Assembly (NCBI GenBank): GCA_947044365.1
Contig: OX345645.1
Span: forward strand, 1,597,856-1,661,855
Length of the DNA: 64,000 nt
Direction of reading: 5' to 3'
Source: Petrosia ficiformis
Taxonomy: Eukaryota; Porifera; Demospongiae; Haplosclerida; Petrosiidae
The first letter of the stretch is position 1. Each line of letters opens with the position of its first letter. The position numbers and the translations under genes were made by a program. The notes below the pieces were generated by a model that was given only the letters and a program-made list of their open reading frames with translations, was not told where the DNA came from and did not search any database. This document shows positions 1 to 11,838 of the stretch, one piece after another.

Positions 1-7
1 CTCTTAC

Positions 8-101
8 CTTGTTTGGCAATATAATGCCTCCAAAACTGGATTATTGCTTTATAATAAGTACTAGTCTTGTTCCTGTCACTATTTCTACTTTGATTTAGCA
101 T
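8..101 (-). other. possible coding exon at the left edge (unidentified)
   Basis: On the minus strand an open frame beginning ATG CTA AAT runs 31 codons and ends at a good donor, CAAG followed by GTAAGAG, at positions 8/7. The frame stays open a little upstream of the ATG. The peptide is polar with an aromatic cluster (FWRHY) and I do not recognise it. It could be the first exon of a gene lying to the left, an internal exon of casein kinase 1 gamma not matching any part I recall, or chance. Weak support. Confidence 0.2.
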
Positions 102-399
102 CGCTTGATTCGCTTGAATGAAATTTAGGCAGAAACAGCCAACAACTCAGCCTCAACTTTTCTTGGATACACCCACAATTTTAACCACACGTTTAGATTG
201 CAAAAGTGCGCATGTGCGCGCAAACATTGAAGTGGCGTGGCAGCGAAGCTTCGAAGGGAGAAATTTAGCTTCGAATGCGCAGTAAACGAACGAAGGTTCG
301 AATATTCGAACCTTTTTCCCAGCCCTAATATAAATACATATATACATGTATTATGTATATGTGTATATATATATAATAGTGTCACAAATGTATATACAT
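102..399. other. non-coding stretch with a perfect 18-bp palindrome
   Basis: No gene seen. A perfect palindrome GGTTCGAATATTCGAACC lies at 295-312, inside a stretch with several TTCGAA and CGAAGC words. The half GGTTCGAA resembles a pol III B-box, so a decayed SINE is possible, but I see no matching A-box at the right distance. Confidence 0.35.
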
Positions 400-1270
400 A
401 CATAGACAGGCAGACACTGAAGGACAGACATAGTACAGATAATCTCAAACAGAAACATGAAGATACAGACAGGCACAGATACTGAAGGACAGACACAACA
501 CAGACAGGCAGACACATGTAGATACAGACAGGCAGACACAGGAGATACAGACAGGCACAGATACTGAAGGACAGACACAACACAGACAGGCAGACACATG
601 TAGATACTGACAGGCAGACACAGAAGATACAGACAGGCACAGATACTGAAGGACAGACACAACACAGACAGGCAGACACATGTAGATACTGACAGGCAGA
701 CACAGGAGATACAGACAGGCACAGATACTGAAGGACAGACACAACACAGACAGGCAGACACATGTAGATACAGAAAGGCAGACACAGGAGATACAGACAG
801 GCACAGATACTGAAGGACAGACACAACACAGACAGGCAGACACATGTAGATACAGACAGGCAGACACAGAAGATACAGACAGGCACAGACACAGAAGGAC
901 AGACACAACACAGACAGGCAGACACACGTAGATACTGACAGGCAGACACAGGAGATACAGACAGGCACAGACACAGAAGGACAGTCACAACACAGACAGG
1001 CAGACACATGTAGATACTGACAGGCAGACACAGGAGATACAGACAGGCAGACACAGAAGGACAGACACAACACAGACAATCAGACAGGCAGACACATGTA
1101 CATGTATATACTGACAGACAGACAGAAGGATAGACACGGTATAGACAATCAGACACATGTAGATACTGACAGACACAAAAAGAAGAACAAACACAATACA
1201 GACATACAGACACATGAAGACATAACACACAAAGAAACACAAAGATACAGACACACAAATGCAGAGAGAT
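400..1270. repeat. 82-bp minisatellite (CAGACAGGCAGACACA type)
   Basis: About eight head-to-tail copies of an 82-bp unit built from ACAGACAGGCAGACACA, TGTAGATACTGACAGG and GATACTGAAGGACAG blocks. The ACTGAAGG word recurs at about 481, 563, 645 and 727, which gives the exact 82-bp period. Copies degrade after about 1100. The minus strand reads through as cysteine/leucine/serine-rich open frames; these are repeat artefacts, not genes. It sits in the putative first intron of casein kinase 1 gamma. Confidence 0.9.
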
Positions 1271-2270
1271 ACACGTGAATAATATTATTATAATCATTAT
1301 TATTAATACTAACATGTAATTACAATCATTGTGTGAGTTCCAACTTAATATATACACATGTGTAAGTATTGACAATTCATCAGTTCACAGTTTGTTTTGT
1401 TACTAATTATACTTGTAACTATAAAAAGAACGTTCTAAAAATAGAAATGTTATTACAGAAACAGCTGTTGGGGTGTTTCCAATGGCAACCACAATATAAT
1501 ATTCACAAATAACTGTTTTGTTAATATACAGTCACCACACGCACACACACATGCACACACACACACACACACATGTACAGTAAGCAGTGTAGGAGGTTAC
1601 AGAAGTACATGTAGTTTGTGTATGGAATGCCTTTTCAAAGTGATTAGGCCCATATATGGAAGTTATAGACAATGTAGATGTAAAAGACACATGCATGCAC
1701 AGCACTGATCTATCACATGATTATAACTACATTATGTGTACTACATCAATGATACACGATGACCTTAAAAATTAATTAGAATCATATATGTACTACATGT
1801 ACATCACAGTACATGTACATGCAGTAAATGTATTTTTAAAAGTTGTGTGCTACAAAAACAGTTCCTCACATTGCATATAAATTCCTGAATATGACTCTAA
1901 CACGAGACCTTCTGGAATAGGAACCAGGATTTACATGTACATGTACATGTATGTATTTCAACAATAAGATTACATACATTTGTACATGTACATGTACAAT
2001 GAATTATGGTATTTCATTAAGGATGAGAGACATGTACATAGCAGCTGGTATAGGAATTTGGTAAATCTGATATACATGTACATGTACATGTACATGTACA
2101 TTATAGAATGAGTTAATTTAAACCCGAGTTCTTTCTGTTATTATAATTTCGGTTATGCGTGCATACACTGTAAAATGAACTATTTGTACAATAACTGATA
2201 AAGGACACTATGAATTAAGGGACACCGTCATTACTAAGGACACCCCAATACAATACATGTACATTTGTGT
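1271..2270. other. intronic/intergenic sequence with CA and TACATG simple repeats
   Basis: No coding exon recognised on either strand. It contains a short CA tract near 1535-1575 and several ACATGTACATGTAC runs (about 1795-1825, 1930-1955, 1980-2000 and 2070-2100), a self-complementary motif scattered through much of the window. Confidence 0.6.
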
Positions 2271-2725
2271 ATTTAAATGACCTCTAAATAAAGACACCTA
2301 TCATAAGAGTCTACTAGTCCCAATTGTAATTTAGGGATAGACAGTTATATTTAAATGACCTCTAAATAAAGGACACCTATCATAAGAGTCTACTAGTCCC
2401 AATTGTAATTTAGGGATAGACAGTTATATTTAAATGACCTCTAAATAAAGGACACCTATCATAAGAGTCCACTAGTCCCAGGTGTAATTTAGGGATAGAC
2501 AGTTATATTTAAATGATCTCTAAATAAAGGACACCTATCATAAGAGTCCACTATAGACAGTTGTATTTAAATGACCTCTAAATAAAGGACACCTATCATA
2601 AGAGTCTACTAGTCCCAAGTGTAATTTAGGGATAGACAGTTGTATTTAAATGACCTCTAAATAAAGGACACCTATCATAAGAGTCCACTAGTCCCAGGTG
2701 TAATTTAGGGATAGACAGTTGTATA
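2271..2725. repeat. 79-bp tandem repeat
   Basis: Six copies of a 78-79-bp unit starting ATTTAAATGACCTCTAAATAAAG and containing GGGATAGACAG. Unit starts are at 2271, 2349, 2428, 2507, 2565 and 2644; the fourth copy is shortened to 58 bp by an internal loss. Non-coding. Confidence 0.9.
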
Positions 2726-4140
2726 CACAGTGAAGAAAGAAGGTAGACATATCAAAAAACATCACCTCCATTTTCTTACTTTATATTCAATTTTAAGACG
2801 TTTTAGTTGTCTTGTGTGATATACACGTACATCAGTGTTTCCTCCAAAGAGTGGTACCATGGCATTCTTCCACCCTTTAGTCTTGCTGACCTACCCTTTA
2901 GTCTTGCTGACCTACCCTTTAATTTTAAAGTTTATGCTGAAAAAAAAAACTGAATTATGAGGCACTTCTCCACCCTTAATATTTAGAAGATGTACATGTA
3001 CAGTACACACTAGTTCATTACAATAGTGGATTTTGTCATGAAAGTTACTTTAGAATAAGTAATTTGTGCTCCAAATAAACTTATCATAACTATAATTTAC
3101 ATGTATTATATCCCTATTGCATGTTATTGTCTATGATGTAATTGGTCACCAGTCAGTCATATGATATTGTAAATGATCACATGATATTTGCAAGGCTGAT
3201 CATGCCACTGATGATGTAAACATGATTATTATTAACCCATTACATACCACATTTGTACATTACATCATAGGGGAAATCCAGAGGGATGCCCCTTTTCTCC
3301 CAATTACGAGAAAGAAGTATTTCTATAACATGCTGTGCACATAACATATATTCAGCTTGCATTAGGTGTAAAAGCTGCTATATGCCAAGGTTGGGATGCC
3401 GACAAAGGAATTTGCTGAGCCGGGCTTTCCCATTGGATTAGCAAACAACCGAGTGCAACTATGAAACAAGTGAACATGCTTCAATTGTTAATCTTGTCAA
3501 TATATAAATCAGATTTTGTTCACACACAAATGGGGTATGCTGTTGAAAATGTATTTATACATCTCTATTTCAAGAATAATTGTTACTCAATCGAGAAAAC
3601 CACTCGCGGCACTTAATAGTTTTGAATGAATCATTCTCCTTAAAAGATCGCCATCGGCCAAGACCAGTTAATGCCCTTCCTAGATACCAAATTTAGTTAA
3701 CTTCCTGTACAAATCACTGAATAGCTAGTATTTAAAGGTAAGTGTTCATTCAACAGTACTATGAAGCACATGTCAAAAAGATGAATTAAAATGATTCTAC
3801 TAAACCAGATTTGTGAAAATAGGGCTTCATAAGATATTTAGTCACAATTTCTATCAGGAGTACACTTGTGTTTACATTTATTATGACCTCAAAATTGATG
3901 TTTTTATTTTATATGTAATATGGTGTATAGTTTAATGTTATAAGGTTAATACATGGTTATACTATAACTCAATAACTTATATGTACTATAGTGTATAGTT
4001 TAATATCATAAGGTTAATACATGATTATACTATAACTCAATAATGAAACAATAGATTGAAATTTGACATAACACAAAAACGAACAGGAAGGATAATTATT
4101 ATTTTGAGGTGGGGATTATCCTGTGCCTATTGGCAAACTA
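2726..4140. other. non-coding stretch with two small tandem duplications
   Basis: No gene recognised. A 21-bp unit (CTTTAGTCTTGCTGACCTAC) is repeated near 2875-2920. A 68-bp unit containing GTGTATAGTTTAAT is present twice at about 3911-4044. The rest is AT-rich unique-looking sequence, probably still within the casein kinase 1 gamma first intron. Confidence 0.5.
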
Positions 4141-5610
4141 ACTGGATGAATGCACCCCATCCCATCCCCTATACCAAACCCTACTGGATGAATGTACCTA
4201 TCCCATCCCCTATATCAAACCCTACTGGATGAATGCACCCCATCCCATCCCCTATATCAAACCCTACTGGATGAATGCACCCCATCCCATCCCCTACATC
4301 AAACCCTACTGGATGAATGCACCCCATCCCATCCCCTACACCAAACCCTACTGGATGAATGCACCCCATCCCATCCCCTACACCAAACCCTACTGGATGA
4401 ATGTACCCCATCCTATCCCCTATATCAAACCCTACTGGATGAATGCACCCCATCCCATCCCCTACATCAAACCCTACTGGATGAATGCACCCCATCCCAT
4501 CCCCTATATCAAACCCTACTGGATGAATGCACCCCATCCCATCCCCTATATCAAACCCTACTGGATGAATGCACCCCATCCCATCCCCTATATCAAACCC
4601 TACAGGATGAATGCACCCCATCCCATCCCCTATATCAAACCCTACTGGATGAATGTACCCCTTCCCATCCCCTACATCAAACCCTACAGGATGAATGCAC
4701 CCCATCCCATCCCCTATATCAAACCCTACTGGATGAATGCACCCCATCCCATCCCCTATATCAAACCCTACTGGATGAATGCACCCCATCCCATCCCCTA
4801 TATCAAACCCTACTGGATGAATGCACCCCATCCCATCCCCTATATCAAACCCTACAGGATGAATGCACCCAATCCCATCACCTATATCAAACCCTACTTG
4901 ATGAATGTACCCCTTCCCATCTCCTACATCAAACCCTACAGGATGAATGCACCCCATTCCATCATATCAAACCCTACTGGATGAATGCACCCCATCCCAT
5001 CCCCTATATCAAGCCCTACTGGATGAATGCACCCCATCCCATCCCTATATCAAACCCTACTGGATGAATGCACCTATCCCATCCACTAACTTACTGGATG
5101 AATGCACCCCATCCCATCCCCTATATCAAGCCCTACTGGATGAATGCACCCCATCCCATCCCTATATCAAACCCTACTGGATGAATGCACCTATCCCATC
5201 CCCTAACTTACTGGATGAATGCACCCCATCCCATCCCATCCCCTATATCAAGCCCTACTGGATGAATGCACCTATCCCAACCCCTAACTTACTGGATGAA
5301 TGCACCCCATCCCATCCCCTATATCAAGCCCTACTGGATGAATGTACCCATCCCATCCCTTATATCAAGCCCTACTGGATGAATGCACCCCATCCCATCC
5401 CCTGTATCAAACCCTACTGGATGAATGCACCTATCCCATCCCCTAACTTACTGGATGAATGTACCCATCCCATCCCCTATATCAAGCCCTACTGGATGAA
5501 TGCACCCCATCCCATCCCTATATCAAACCCTACTGGATGAATGCACCTATCCCATCCCCTAACTTACTGGATGAATGCACCCCATCCCATCCCCTATATC
5601 AAACCCCATT
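4141..5610. repeat. 42-bp minisatellite, about 34 copies, open on both strands
   Basis: The unit is 42 bp: CTGGATGAATGCACC, then CCATCCCATCCCC, then TATATCAAACCCTA. Because 42 is a multiple of three and the unit lacks stops in several frames, long frames appear in both directions: 14-residue repeats of LLDECTPSHPLYQT and MNAPHPIPYIKPYW on plus, and MGCIHPVGFDIGDG on minus. After about 4980 the array changes to shorter, mixed units (a CCTAACTTA variant alternates). No flanking splice signals or signal peptide argue for a real protein, so I treat it as satellite DNA. Confidence 0.92.
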
Positions 5611-6458
5611 ACAAGGTATAATGTCTCGTGATGATCCTAAAATAGATAATACATTACAAATGACACTCTACTCTTATTGACTATAGAGAATATCACAATG
5701 ACTTAACTGTTCAGCAAATTAGGAAAGTGTTAGGTAATATTATATCAGTCATTAAATTTTATTGAAATAGTTTTGGTCTCATAGGGGTTTCAATTAATAA
5801 TTACCATTATGATAATTACCATTATGATAATTACCTTTACGCTATTTTACATGTAAGTCCCATGTACTGTGTATCTTGATAATAATTAGAAATTGTGAGT
5901 TGTAATCGAAAATGATCCAATTGTTTTGAAGAAACATTAAGTTTCACTATAACTATGGAAACCAACAAAAACTTCATTTATTAAATGGTGAGAATACAAT
6001 AATGCTCAAACTGAAATTTAATTCTTCTGTACATGTATGTGTGTGTGTGTGTGTTTGTCTGTCTACGAGTGAATCTGAGTGTGTCTGTGTGTATGCATAT
6101 ATCTTAATACATATAGAAACATTATAATACTAATAACTAGTGACATAGACAAAATCCAATTATTTAATAAAGAAATGGTTTCACACTTCAGTCACCACTA
6201 CGCATTGTACAGTTAGTGATGGCAAAATCCAGCAAATTTTGGTACTATGACTCATTTCTATCATCAATATGGACACATGCACATACACATACATGCATAC
6301 ATTATATGAACAGAGGTCGAAATAAGGTTTGATAGTTGCATGATCAAATGTCCTAGCACTCTTGATTTTGGTTGGTCATTTATTACATTATATCCAATCA
6401 GACCACTCACTATCTATATATCTTTGTTTATGATTAACAATACATTAAAGGTACTCAC
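5611..6458. other. non-coding stretch 3' of the minisatellite
   Basis: No exon recognised. It contains three copies of a 15-bp unit (ATAATTACCATTATG) at about 5797-5838 and a short GT tract near 6040. It continues the first intron of casein kinase 1 gamma. Confidence 0.5.
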
Positions 6459-6639
6459 CTAATCTCAGTTCTCCAAAATTACCACAACCAATCTTTTTGC
6501 CTACTCTAAAATTTGGTCCGACCATTAACACACCTCCAGACGAAACGCTAGACGTTCTTGAAGAATTAGCACTAGCTCTATTTCGTGCACCTATCCTGTG
6601 AGGATCTTCCCTCCTTCTCCTGTCGCCCCCTGATGCCAT
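6459..6639 (-). CDS. CSNK1G: casein kinase 1 gamma, first coding exon (partial gene)
   Basis: Membrane-associated Ser/Thr kinase of the CK1 family, known to phosphorylate the LRP5/6 co-receptor in Wnt signalling. This exon encodes 60 codons plus one base. It has a basic, serine-rich N-terminus starting [12 protein letters not shown], followed by [15 protein letters not shown] and [10 protein letters not shown], which is the glycine-rich ATP loop of the kinase and matches CK1 gamma closely. I start at the ATG at 6639; an apparent extension upstream begins with a non-ATG codon. The exon ends at a clean donor (TTAG then GTGAGT). The next expected exon (starting KNLYTNEYVAIK in the family) was not found in the 6.4 kb to the left, so the rest of the gene lies outside the window. 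It is head-to-head with NDUFA13, 643 bp apart. Confidence 0.9.
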
Positions 6640-6949
6640 TAAATTCAAGTACTAAACACAAAGTTAGATGGCTTATTTCAAGGATCTGGAGACTAACAAT
6701 ACTGTTTATATCCCTAGTTACCTGCAAGTATGAATATGAAGTCATAAGCAGGAATTTTTATTAGTAAGTGAGTGGGTTATACATAGACAGTTCATTTATG
6801 GCTAAAAAAATGCTAATAATGTTTTGTAGGGTAGCCTATGTCTAATACTACATAGTTATACATCTACAATCTGTCAGGATCTTCCTGTATCAGATACAAA
6901 TATATATATAGTATATATATATATATATATATAATTTATACATAATCAT

Positions 6950-6980
<31 letters not shown>

Positions 6981-7282
6981 GTAGATAGATGGTTTTATTT
7001 TTATCTTACCTGTTTACAAATACAAACTAAAAATTAGGTTCACTCCCAAAATTCAAATGTGTTCTCGCTAGTGACCAGTATACTGAACTTATATTCTTCT
7101 CGATCAAATACGAATTCACTTCACAAGGGTATGGATATCAGAATAGTTGTGGGAGACTTGTAGCGTTCCCTTGATCAATATTAAAATCGGAAGACAGTTC
7201 ACATGACTATCAGATGACTACCCTGTAATTTTAACAATATATTCCGTAAAACAAAAACTACTCCCGTATACTCAATACACTT
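6640..7282. promoter_or_regulatory. intergenic region between divergent CSNK1G and NDUFA13
   Basis: A 643-bp gap between two divergent start codons, so it must hold the upstream regions of both. It contains two long AT dinucleotide tracts (about 6898-6980). No core promoter element can be assigned with confidence. Confidence 0.45.
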
Positions 7283-7834
7283 ATGGCCTTCACACAGGAC
7301 AAAGCACCTGCAGGAGGTTACCCAGAGATCCAATGGGCTCGTAGATTACCTAAAAGGGGTCCCTCAGGACTGATGACTATGTTGGGAGGGGTAGCAGTGA
7401 TGAGTTTAGGTTTTGGTGTTGTCATACACACAAATAAAGAGAGAAGGTGGGTGTGGCATGGGTAGGGTGGGATATTATTACTGCACTGTAACGGCACGGG
7501 TAGGGTGGGATATTATTACTGCACTGTAACTGCAGTAATTAATTATTATCTATGTATAATTACATTTAGACGATTGAGAAAAGAACAATTGAATGCAAGA
7601 CTAGCATTGTTACCATTAATACAAGCAGAAGAAGATAGAAGGTAAATTAATAGATGCCGATATTTGTAGTGAAACCATTCAAATTATTTAACTTATAGGA
7701 CATTACGTGCTATTAAATCATTTGAAGCTGAAGAAGCAGAAATAATGAAAGATGTACCTGGATGGAAGGTGGGCGAAAGTGTCTATAATACTGATAAATG
7801 GGTACCTCCAAATCCCGCACAGTTGAAGTACTGA
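7283..7834 (+). CDS. NDUFA13: NDUFA13 / GRIM-19, mitochondrial complex I accessory subunit
   Basis: Accessory subunit of respiratory complex I in the inner mitochondrial membrane. Exons: 7283-7446, 7570-7641 and 7699-7834 (372 nt, 123 aa); all junctions are GT-AG and keep frame (phases 2 and 2). The protein shows the family pattern: PAGGYPEIQW near the start, RRLPKRGPSG, one hydrophobic membrane helix (about residues 31-50), a charged coiled segment NKERRRLRKEQLNARLALLP, then MKDVPGWKVGESVYNT and KWVPP near the end. The human protein is 144 aa; this one stops shortly after WVPPNPAQ, so the C-terminal tail is about 20 residues shorter. A near-duplicate of about 40 bp (GGTAGGGTGGGATATTATTA) sits just inside intron 1. 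Confidence 0.95.
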
Positions 7835-8765
7835 ACGTATTATAATAATCATAAAAATTATATATATATATAATTATATGTATATATATAATAGACAAAA
7901 TCTATGCATAGGTTGTTTATATTCAAATTTCTTTTCATCAATACACCTCAGTGATATCAGTGGTTGTATGTCAGTAATGGAAGGAAATTTATAGTCATCA
8001 CTTAATTTGACTTGATATTTCCTTTATGAAGATGTAGTATCATTAGTTTCTTTAATCAATTGTTGTAATAATGTACTGACACTGTGTTTTTCATTTTGTT
8101 CTGTTGCATTTGTGGCTTGTGTTGTTTGTTGTTGTCTGTAGAGTATAATATGCGGATGAATAGATTGGGTGGATTGATATAACAGATGTATGTAGAGCAT
8201 ATAGGTATATGAATAGGAGCTGTATACTATATAAAGTGGAAGGGCATGGTGAAGAATGGACGTGGACAGGTGAATTGGTTCATGGGGTTAATGCAGTGTT
8301 CTGCCCAGGATATTTAGAATGGTGGTTGGATTCTAATTTGCATATAGTGCTGTTCATCCAGTATATACTTAATACTATCTCAATATTATCTGAGAGGTGG
8401 TTAATTATGCTAAGTGGTGGTTATTCCCAACCAGTGTGGGCAGAACATTGAACTGAAGAATTGATGGACAAATTGATAGTTTTACAAAGGATCAGGTGAT
8501 TGTGGGTGAATTGATTATAAACTATTAATGAATAGATTGAAGCAACTACTAGATCAGTAGAGGAAAGGTTCTGGTTGTATAATGACAGTTTCTTAATGTG
8601 ACAATTTGCTACTATAAATAAAAACACTCCTTTCTATAAATAAACCACATCCAAACCTAACAATTAGAATCATTTTACGATATAATGATGACATAATTCC
8701 GCTGGGGTTACACGAGGAAATAGCTTGTATAATGATACTAAAGATTATCAATTGATTTTCAACAG
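7835..8765. other. intergenic, convergent 3' ends of NDUFA13 and DTWD2, with one MITE
   Basis: The two flanking genes converge here. Apart from the 157-bp inverted-repeat element at 8294-8450 listed separately and a short AT tract near 7860-7890, I see no gene. The 80-codon open frame at 8209-8451 overlaps the element and is not convincing. Confidence 0.5.
8294..8450. mobile_element. MITE-like element with 14-bp terminal inverted repeats
   Basis: The ends are CAGTGTTCTGCCCA on the left and the complement of CAATGTTCTGCCCA on the right, 13 of 14 matching. Length is 157 bp with no coding capacity. The CAGTG-type terminus resembles hAT-derived MITEs, but I could not find an 8-bp target duplication, so the superfamily is uncertain. 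Confidence 0.6.
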
Positions 8766-11700
8766 TCAAGCCGAACTGCAATTATTGACTAACTTATTGA
8801 ATTCTTCTCTTGATAAATAATACGGGTGATCTTTGCTGTAATGTCTCAGAGCTCCGTGATCCAGTTGATGTTGACACAAAGCACGCAGAGGACGCACAAG
8901 TGCCTACATGAGATGAAAATAAATATCATTTTAATTTTTGGATTACACATAACATTTTTGTGTGCTGCGTTTCTTTTGGGCCCCAAGTATTATATCTATC
9001 TCAGAACCCCTCTATATCTCTCAGTGTCCTTATATATATGTACGTAGTTTCTCGTGTTTACCTCTACAATCTCTGGATTTTGTTCAAACCAGTCTAACAT
9101 GTAAGCTACTGATTCTAAAGTGGAGAGACTTTGATGTGTTGGTTGAGTACGTATAATATATTCACTACTGATTTCACCTGATAACTGAACCTGAAGTAAA
9201 ATAGTATACTAAAATATACTATTTGTATACATACAAGCAGTATAAGAAACAAACAGTATACTGAGATATACTATTTGTAATACGAGCAACATGAAAAGAA
9301 GCAATATACTGAGATATACTATTTGTAATACGAGCAACATGAAAAGAAGCAATATACTGAGATATACTATTTGTAATACGAGCAACATGAAAAGAAGCAA
9401 TATACTGAGATATACTATTTGTAATACGACCAACATGAAAAGAAGCAATATACTGAGATATACTATTTGTAATACGACCAACATGAAAAGAAGCAATATA
9501 CTGAGATATCTATTTGTAATACGAGCAACATGAAAAGAAGCAATATACTGAGATATACTATTTGTAATACAAGCAACATGAAAAGAAGCAATATACTGAG
9601 ATATACTATTTGTAATACAAGCAACATGAAAAGAAGCAATATACTGAGATATACTACTTGTAATACAAGCAACATGAAAAGAAGCAATATACTGAGATAT
9701 ACTACTTGTAATACAAGCAACATGAAAAGAAGCAATATACTGAGATATACTATTTGTAATATAATTATTATAATTATGAACAGTACACTTAAACTACATA
9801 CATGGATCAATAAAACTTTATAACTTGTCAATACAAAATTATGAATTATGTGTGTAGTGTTCTCAAACCATAAAAGGCTATACTCACATTTCTGATATGA
9901 TGTAAATAAGGATTTTGTGCAAACATAGATTTAGTTTGCGCCCATGTGCCATCTAGAACAATAACTGCTGAACCATCGTCTCTACCAACAGGTTTACGAG
10001 GAAGTGTATACAAGTCAACAGCTGATAGAAAATAGTAAAAGTAAATAATATCTTATGCACTCTTATCCACTGCAATAACTATAACTAATTAGTAATTAGC
10101 AGTAATGGACACTTTTAGTTAGTTAAAACTAAAACCCTTTTAGTAAGACCTTAGTTAATTAAACTATAACTATGAAGATCAACCACTCGTTTTTCAGCAG
10201 TTGTGCAAGAAGCTACAGGTATGTTGTATGTATATACTAGAGTTTGATATGTTTTGAAGCATGGGCCAAATTGACTCAACAAGGGTTAGTGTGTGACACT
10301 GTGTGCACCATTGGGAATACATCTTGAGCCAATTAACAGAGTTAATGCTGTTAGTGACAATATAATCACAAGTAACTGCACCACTGGCCCAAAGAGAGAA
10401 CTGTGCAGTGCCAAATAAGAAGCTCTTTGGGCCAATGTTGCACCATATGAACTTATCAAAAACACTGATACACATGTACATACATACAAACTTATGCATA
10501 GAACGGATTGTAAGTACTGATCTATGCAAAGTACAGGTACTTCTCATAATAATGTTTAACTTGTAAGGACATAAAAACGCAAGTACAATACGACAATTAA
10601 ACAGAATATAGCTTTTCTATTATTCTGTTATAACCTTGAAGGGGCACTTCAGCACGGTTGAGAATCTGTGTGCTGAGACTGGAGTTATACTTCTACAGAT
10701 TCTAGTATGCAGAGCACACAAGAAGCTAGAACTGTGAGTGCTATTGTATGTCTTCTTAAATGAAGTTACTATATACATACATACCTGAGTGTCCTGGATA
10801 CAATATTAATGTTTTTGGAGACTGAACAGCACTCAATAGAAGAGGAAATCTATCATCAGATGATAAAGTGCATTACTAGATAGTTAGACAGATCCACTAT
10901 ATTGTACATTGCTATTTGTAGATAATTTCCATTGTTGTATGTATGTGCATACATATTAGTCTCAGCCACCTCTCCTCTACATGAGGGAGATGGTCTGGTA
11001 TATAGCTATAGTAAGTCACGTTTTGAGAGTTACTTGAAGTACGATTGTAATATTAACTGCCAAAATCAATTTAGGTGTAGGTGGAGCTACTTTTGTCGGC
11101 TCTATACCTCTCAAATTCTACAAGACTCTGGATTCTAATCTACATTACTGGAAAGAAGAGCTGTCAAGAAGATGCAAAAACTACTCTTACTGGAACACAA
11201 CTGAGTGAATGTCTGAAGCCCAGAGACCTATAATAGATATATACCAAATCCTCTCCCTCATTTGTGGGAATGGGGCTGGATATGAGACTACTTACATGCA
11301 TATACATACATGAACATATACATGCACTTCCATACACATACCTTTCAGGTCTAAATCTTTTCCCTCGTAAAATGAGTACCTTCTCCTTCACTAGACATTC
11401 TTTTAAAAGAGGAACTGTTGCTAAGGAACGACTCTCCTGATATAAATTATATTGTATGTACATACATACTACATATGTACATATATACATACATACAATG
11501 AAATTTGTAGTTCCATAAGTATATGTACATAATGTATAGTATGCTACATATATATACCTCATTTTTATGTTGCAATATAATTATTTGTGTTTGAATTTGA
11601 ATTGGATGTTTTGGAAAGCAACTGCATATACACACTTGTATGGGTCTCCTGAGTATACACAGAAATGGACATAATTATACCGTAATTCCTCTAATTATTC

Positions 11701-11838
11701 ACACAACCTGCATCTCATACAAGTTTCTCTCTTTGTACAAGGTTCTGAAGGAAGCATTGATAATTCTGCAAATATTGCAGCAAGACTTTCTTCTTCTTTG
11801 CTACTGATTTGCTCTTCATCTTGTCCAGACACTGCCAT
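8766..11838 (-). CDS. DTWD2: DTWD2-like tRNA-uridine aminocarboxypropyltransferase
   Basis: DTW-domain enzyme that transfers the 3-amino-3-carboxypropyl group of SAM to uridine in tRNA (acp3U). Exons in transcript order: 11708-11838, 11558-11648, 11342-11436, 10785-10849, 9888-10021, 9062-9190 and 8766-8903. They sum to 783 nt, 260 aa, with every junction GT-AG and in frame. Visible features: zinc-binding pattern CMRC-RRPIQV-CIC at the exon 1/2 joint (residues about 40-53), HPIQIQTQIIILQH, LATVPLLKECL, LILYPG, the family signature LDGTWAQTKSMF (the D-G-T-W core), IIRTQP and a C-terminal LVRPLRALCQHQL helix. The pattern fits DTWD2 rather than DTWD1, and length is close to the human protein (about 298). 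Intron 5 carries a 48-bp minisatellite and intron 4 a MITE. It is divergent from the DmX-like gene. Confidence 0.93.
9202..9762. repeat. 48-bp minisatellite inside DTWD2 intron 5
   Basis: About twelve copies of a 48-bp unit, GCAACATGAAAAGAAG then CAATATACTGAGATATAC then TATTTGTAATACGA. Copies begin at 9291, 9339 and so on. As 48 is divisible by three, the plus strand reads MKRSNILRYTICNTSN repeatedly and the minus strand a hydrophobic repeat. One copy near 9505 lacks three bases. Located between two well supported DTWD2 exons, so intronic. Confidence 0.92.
10090..10185. repeat. dispersed TTTTAGTTAACTAAAACTAAAAC repeat, copy 1
   Basis: AT-rich segment with AATGGACACTTTTAGTTAG and CTTTTAGTAAG words. 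The same words recur at about 13900-14150 in the DmX-like gene, including AATGGACACTTTTAGTTAA. A small dispersed family; class unknown. Confidence 0.5.
10238..10467 (-). mobile_element. MITE-like element, copy 1 (minus orientation), in DTWD2 intron 4
   Basis: About 230 bp, related along its length but in reverse orientation to 25882-26097. Shared blocks include TTGGCCCAAAGAG, TAATGCTGTTAGTGACAATA and CTTATCAAAAACACTG. The end CTTATCAAAAACACTG at 10452-10467 is the inverted repeat terminus; the other end (TAGAGTTTGATA) is diverged and no target duplication is preserved. Confidence 0.7.

Noticed and set aside
295..312. tRNA-like B-box GGTTCGAAT in the palindrome
   Set aside because: No A-box, no cloverleaf and no other copies recognised; most likely chance within a palindrome.
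125..1375. A 416-codon cysteine/leucine-rich open frame on minus with shadows in other frames
   Set aside because: It is the translation of the 82-bp minisatellite; no splice or start context, and composition follows the repeat unit.
4181..4957. Long repeat protein MGCIHPVGFDIGDG on minus, and two on plus
   Set aside because: All three are readings of the same 42-bp satellite in different frames, so none is individually supported as a gene.
8209..8451. 80-codon plus frame
   Set aside because: Mostly covers the 157-bp inverted-repeat element; no similarity recognised and no splice context.
10194..10547. 117-codon minus frame, similar to a plus frame at 25833-26066
   Set aside because: Both frames come from the two copies of the same MITE, not from a protein family.
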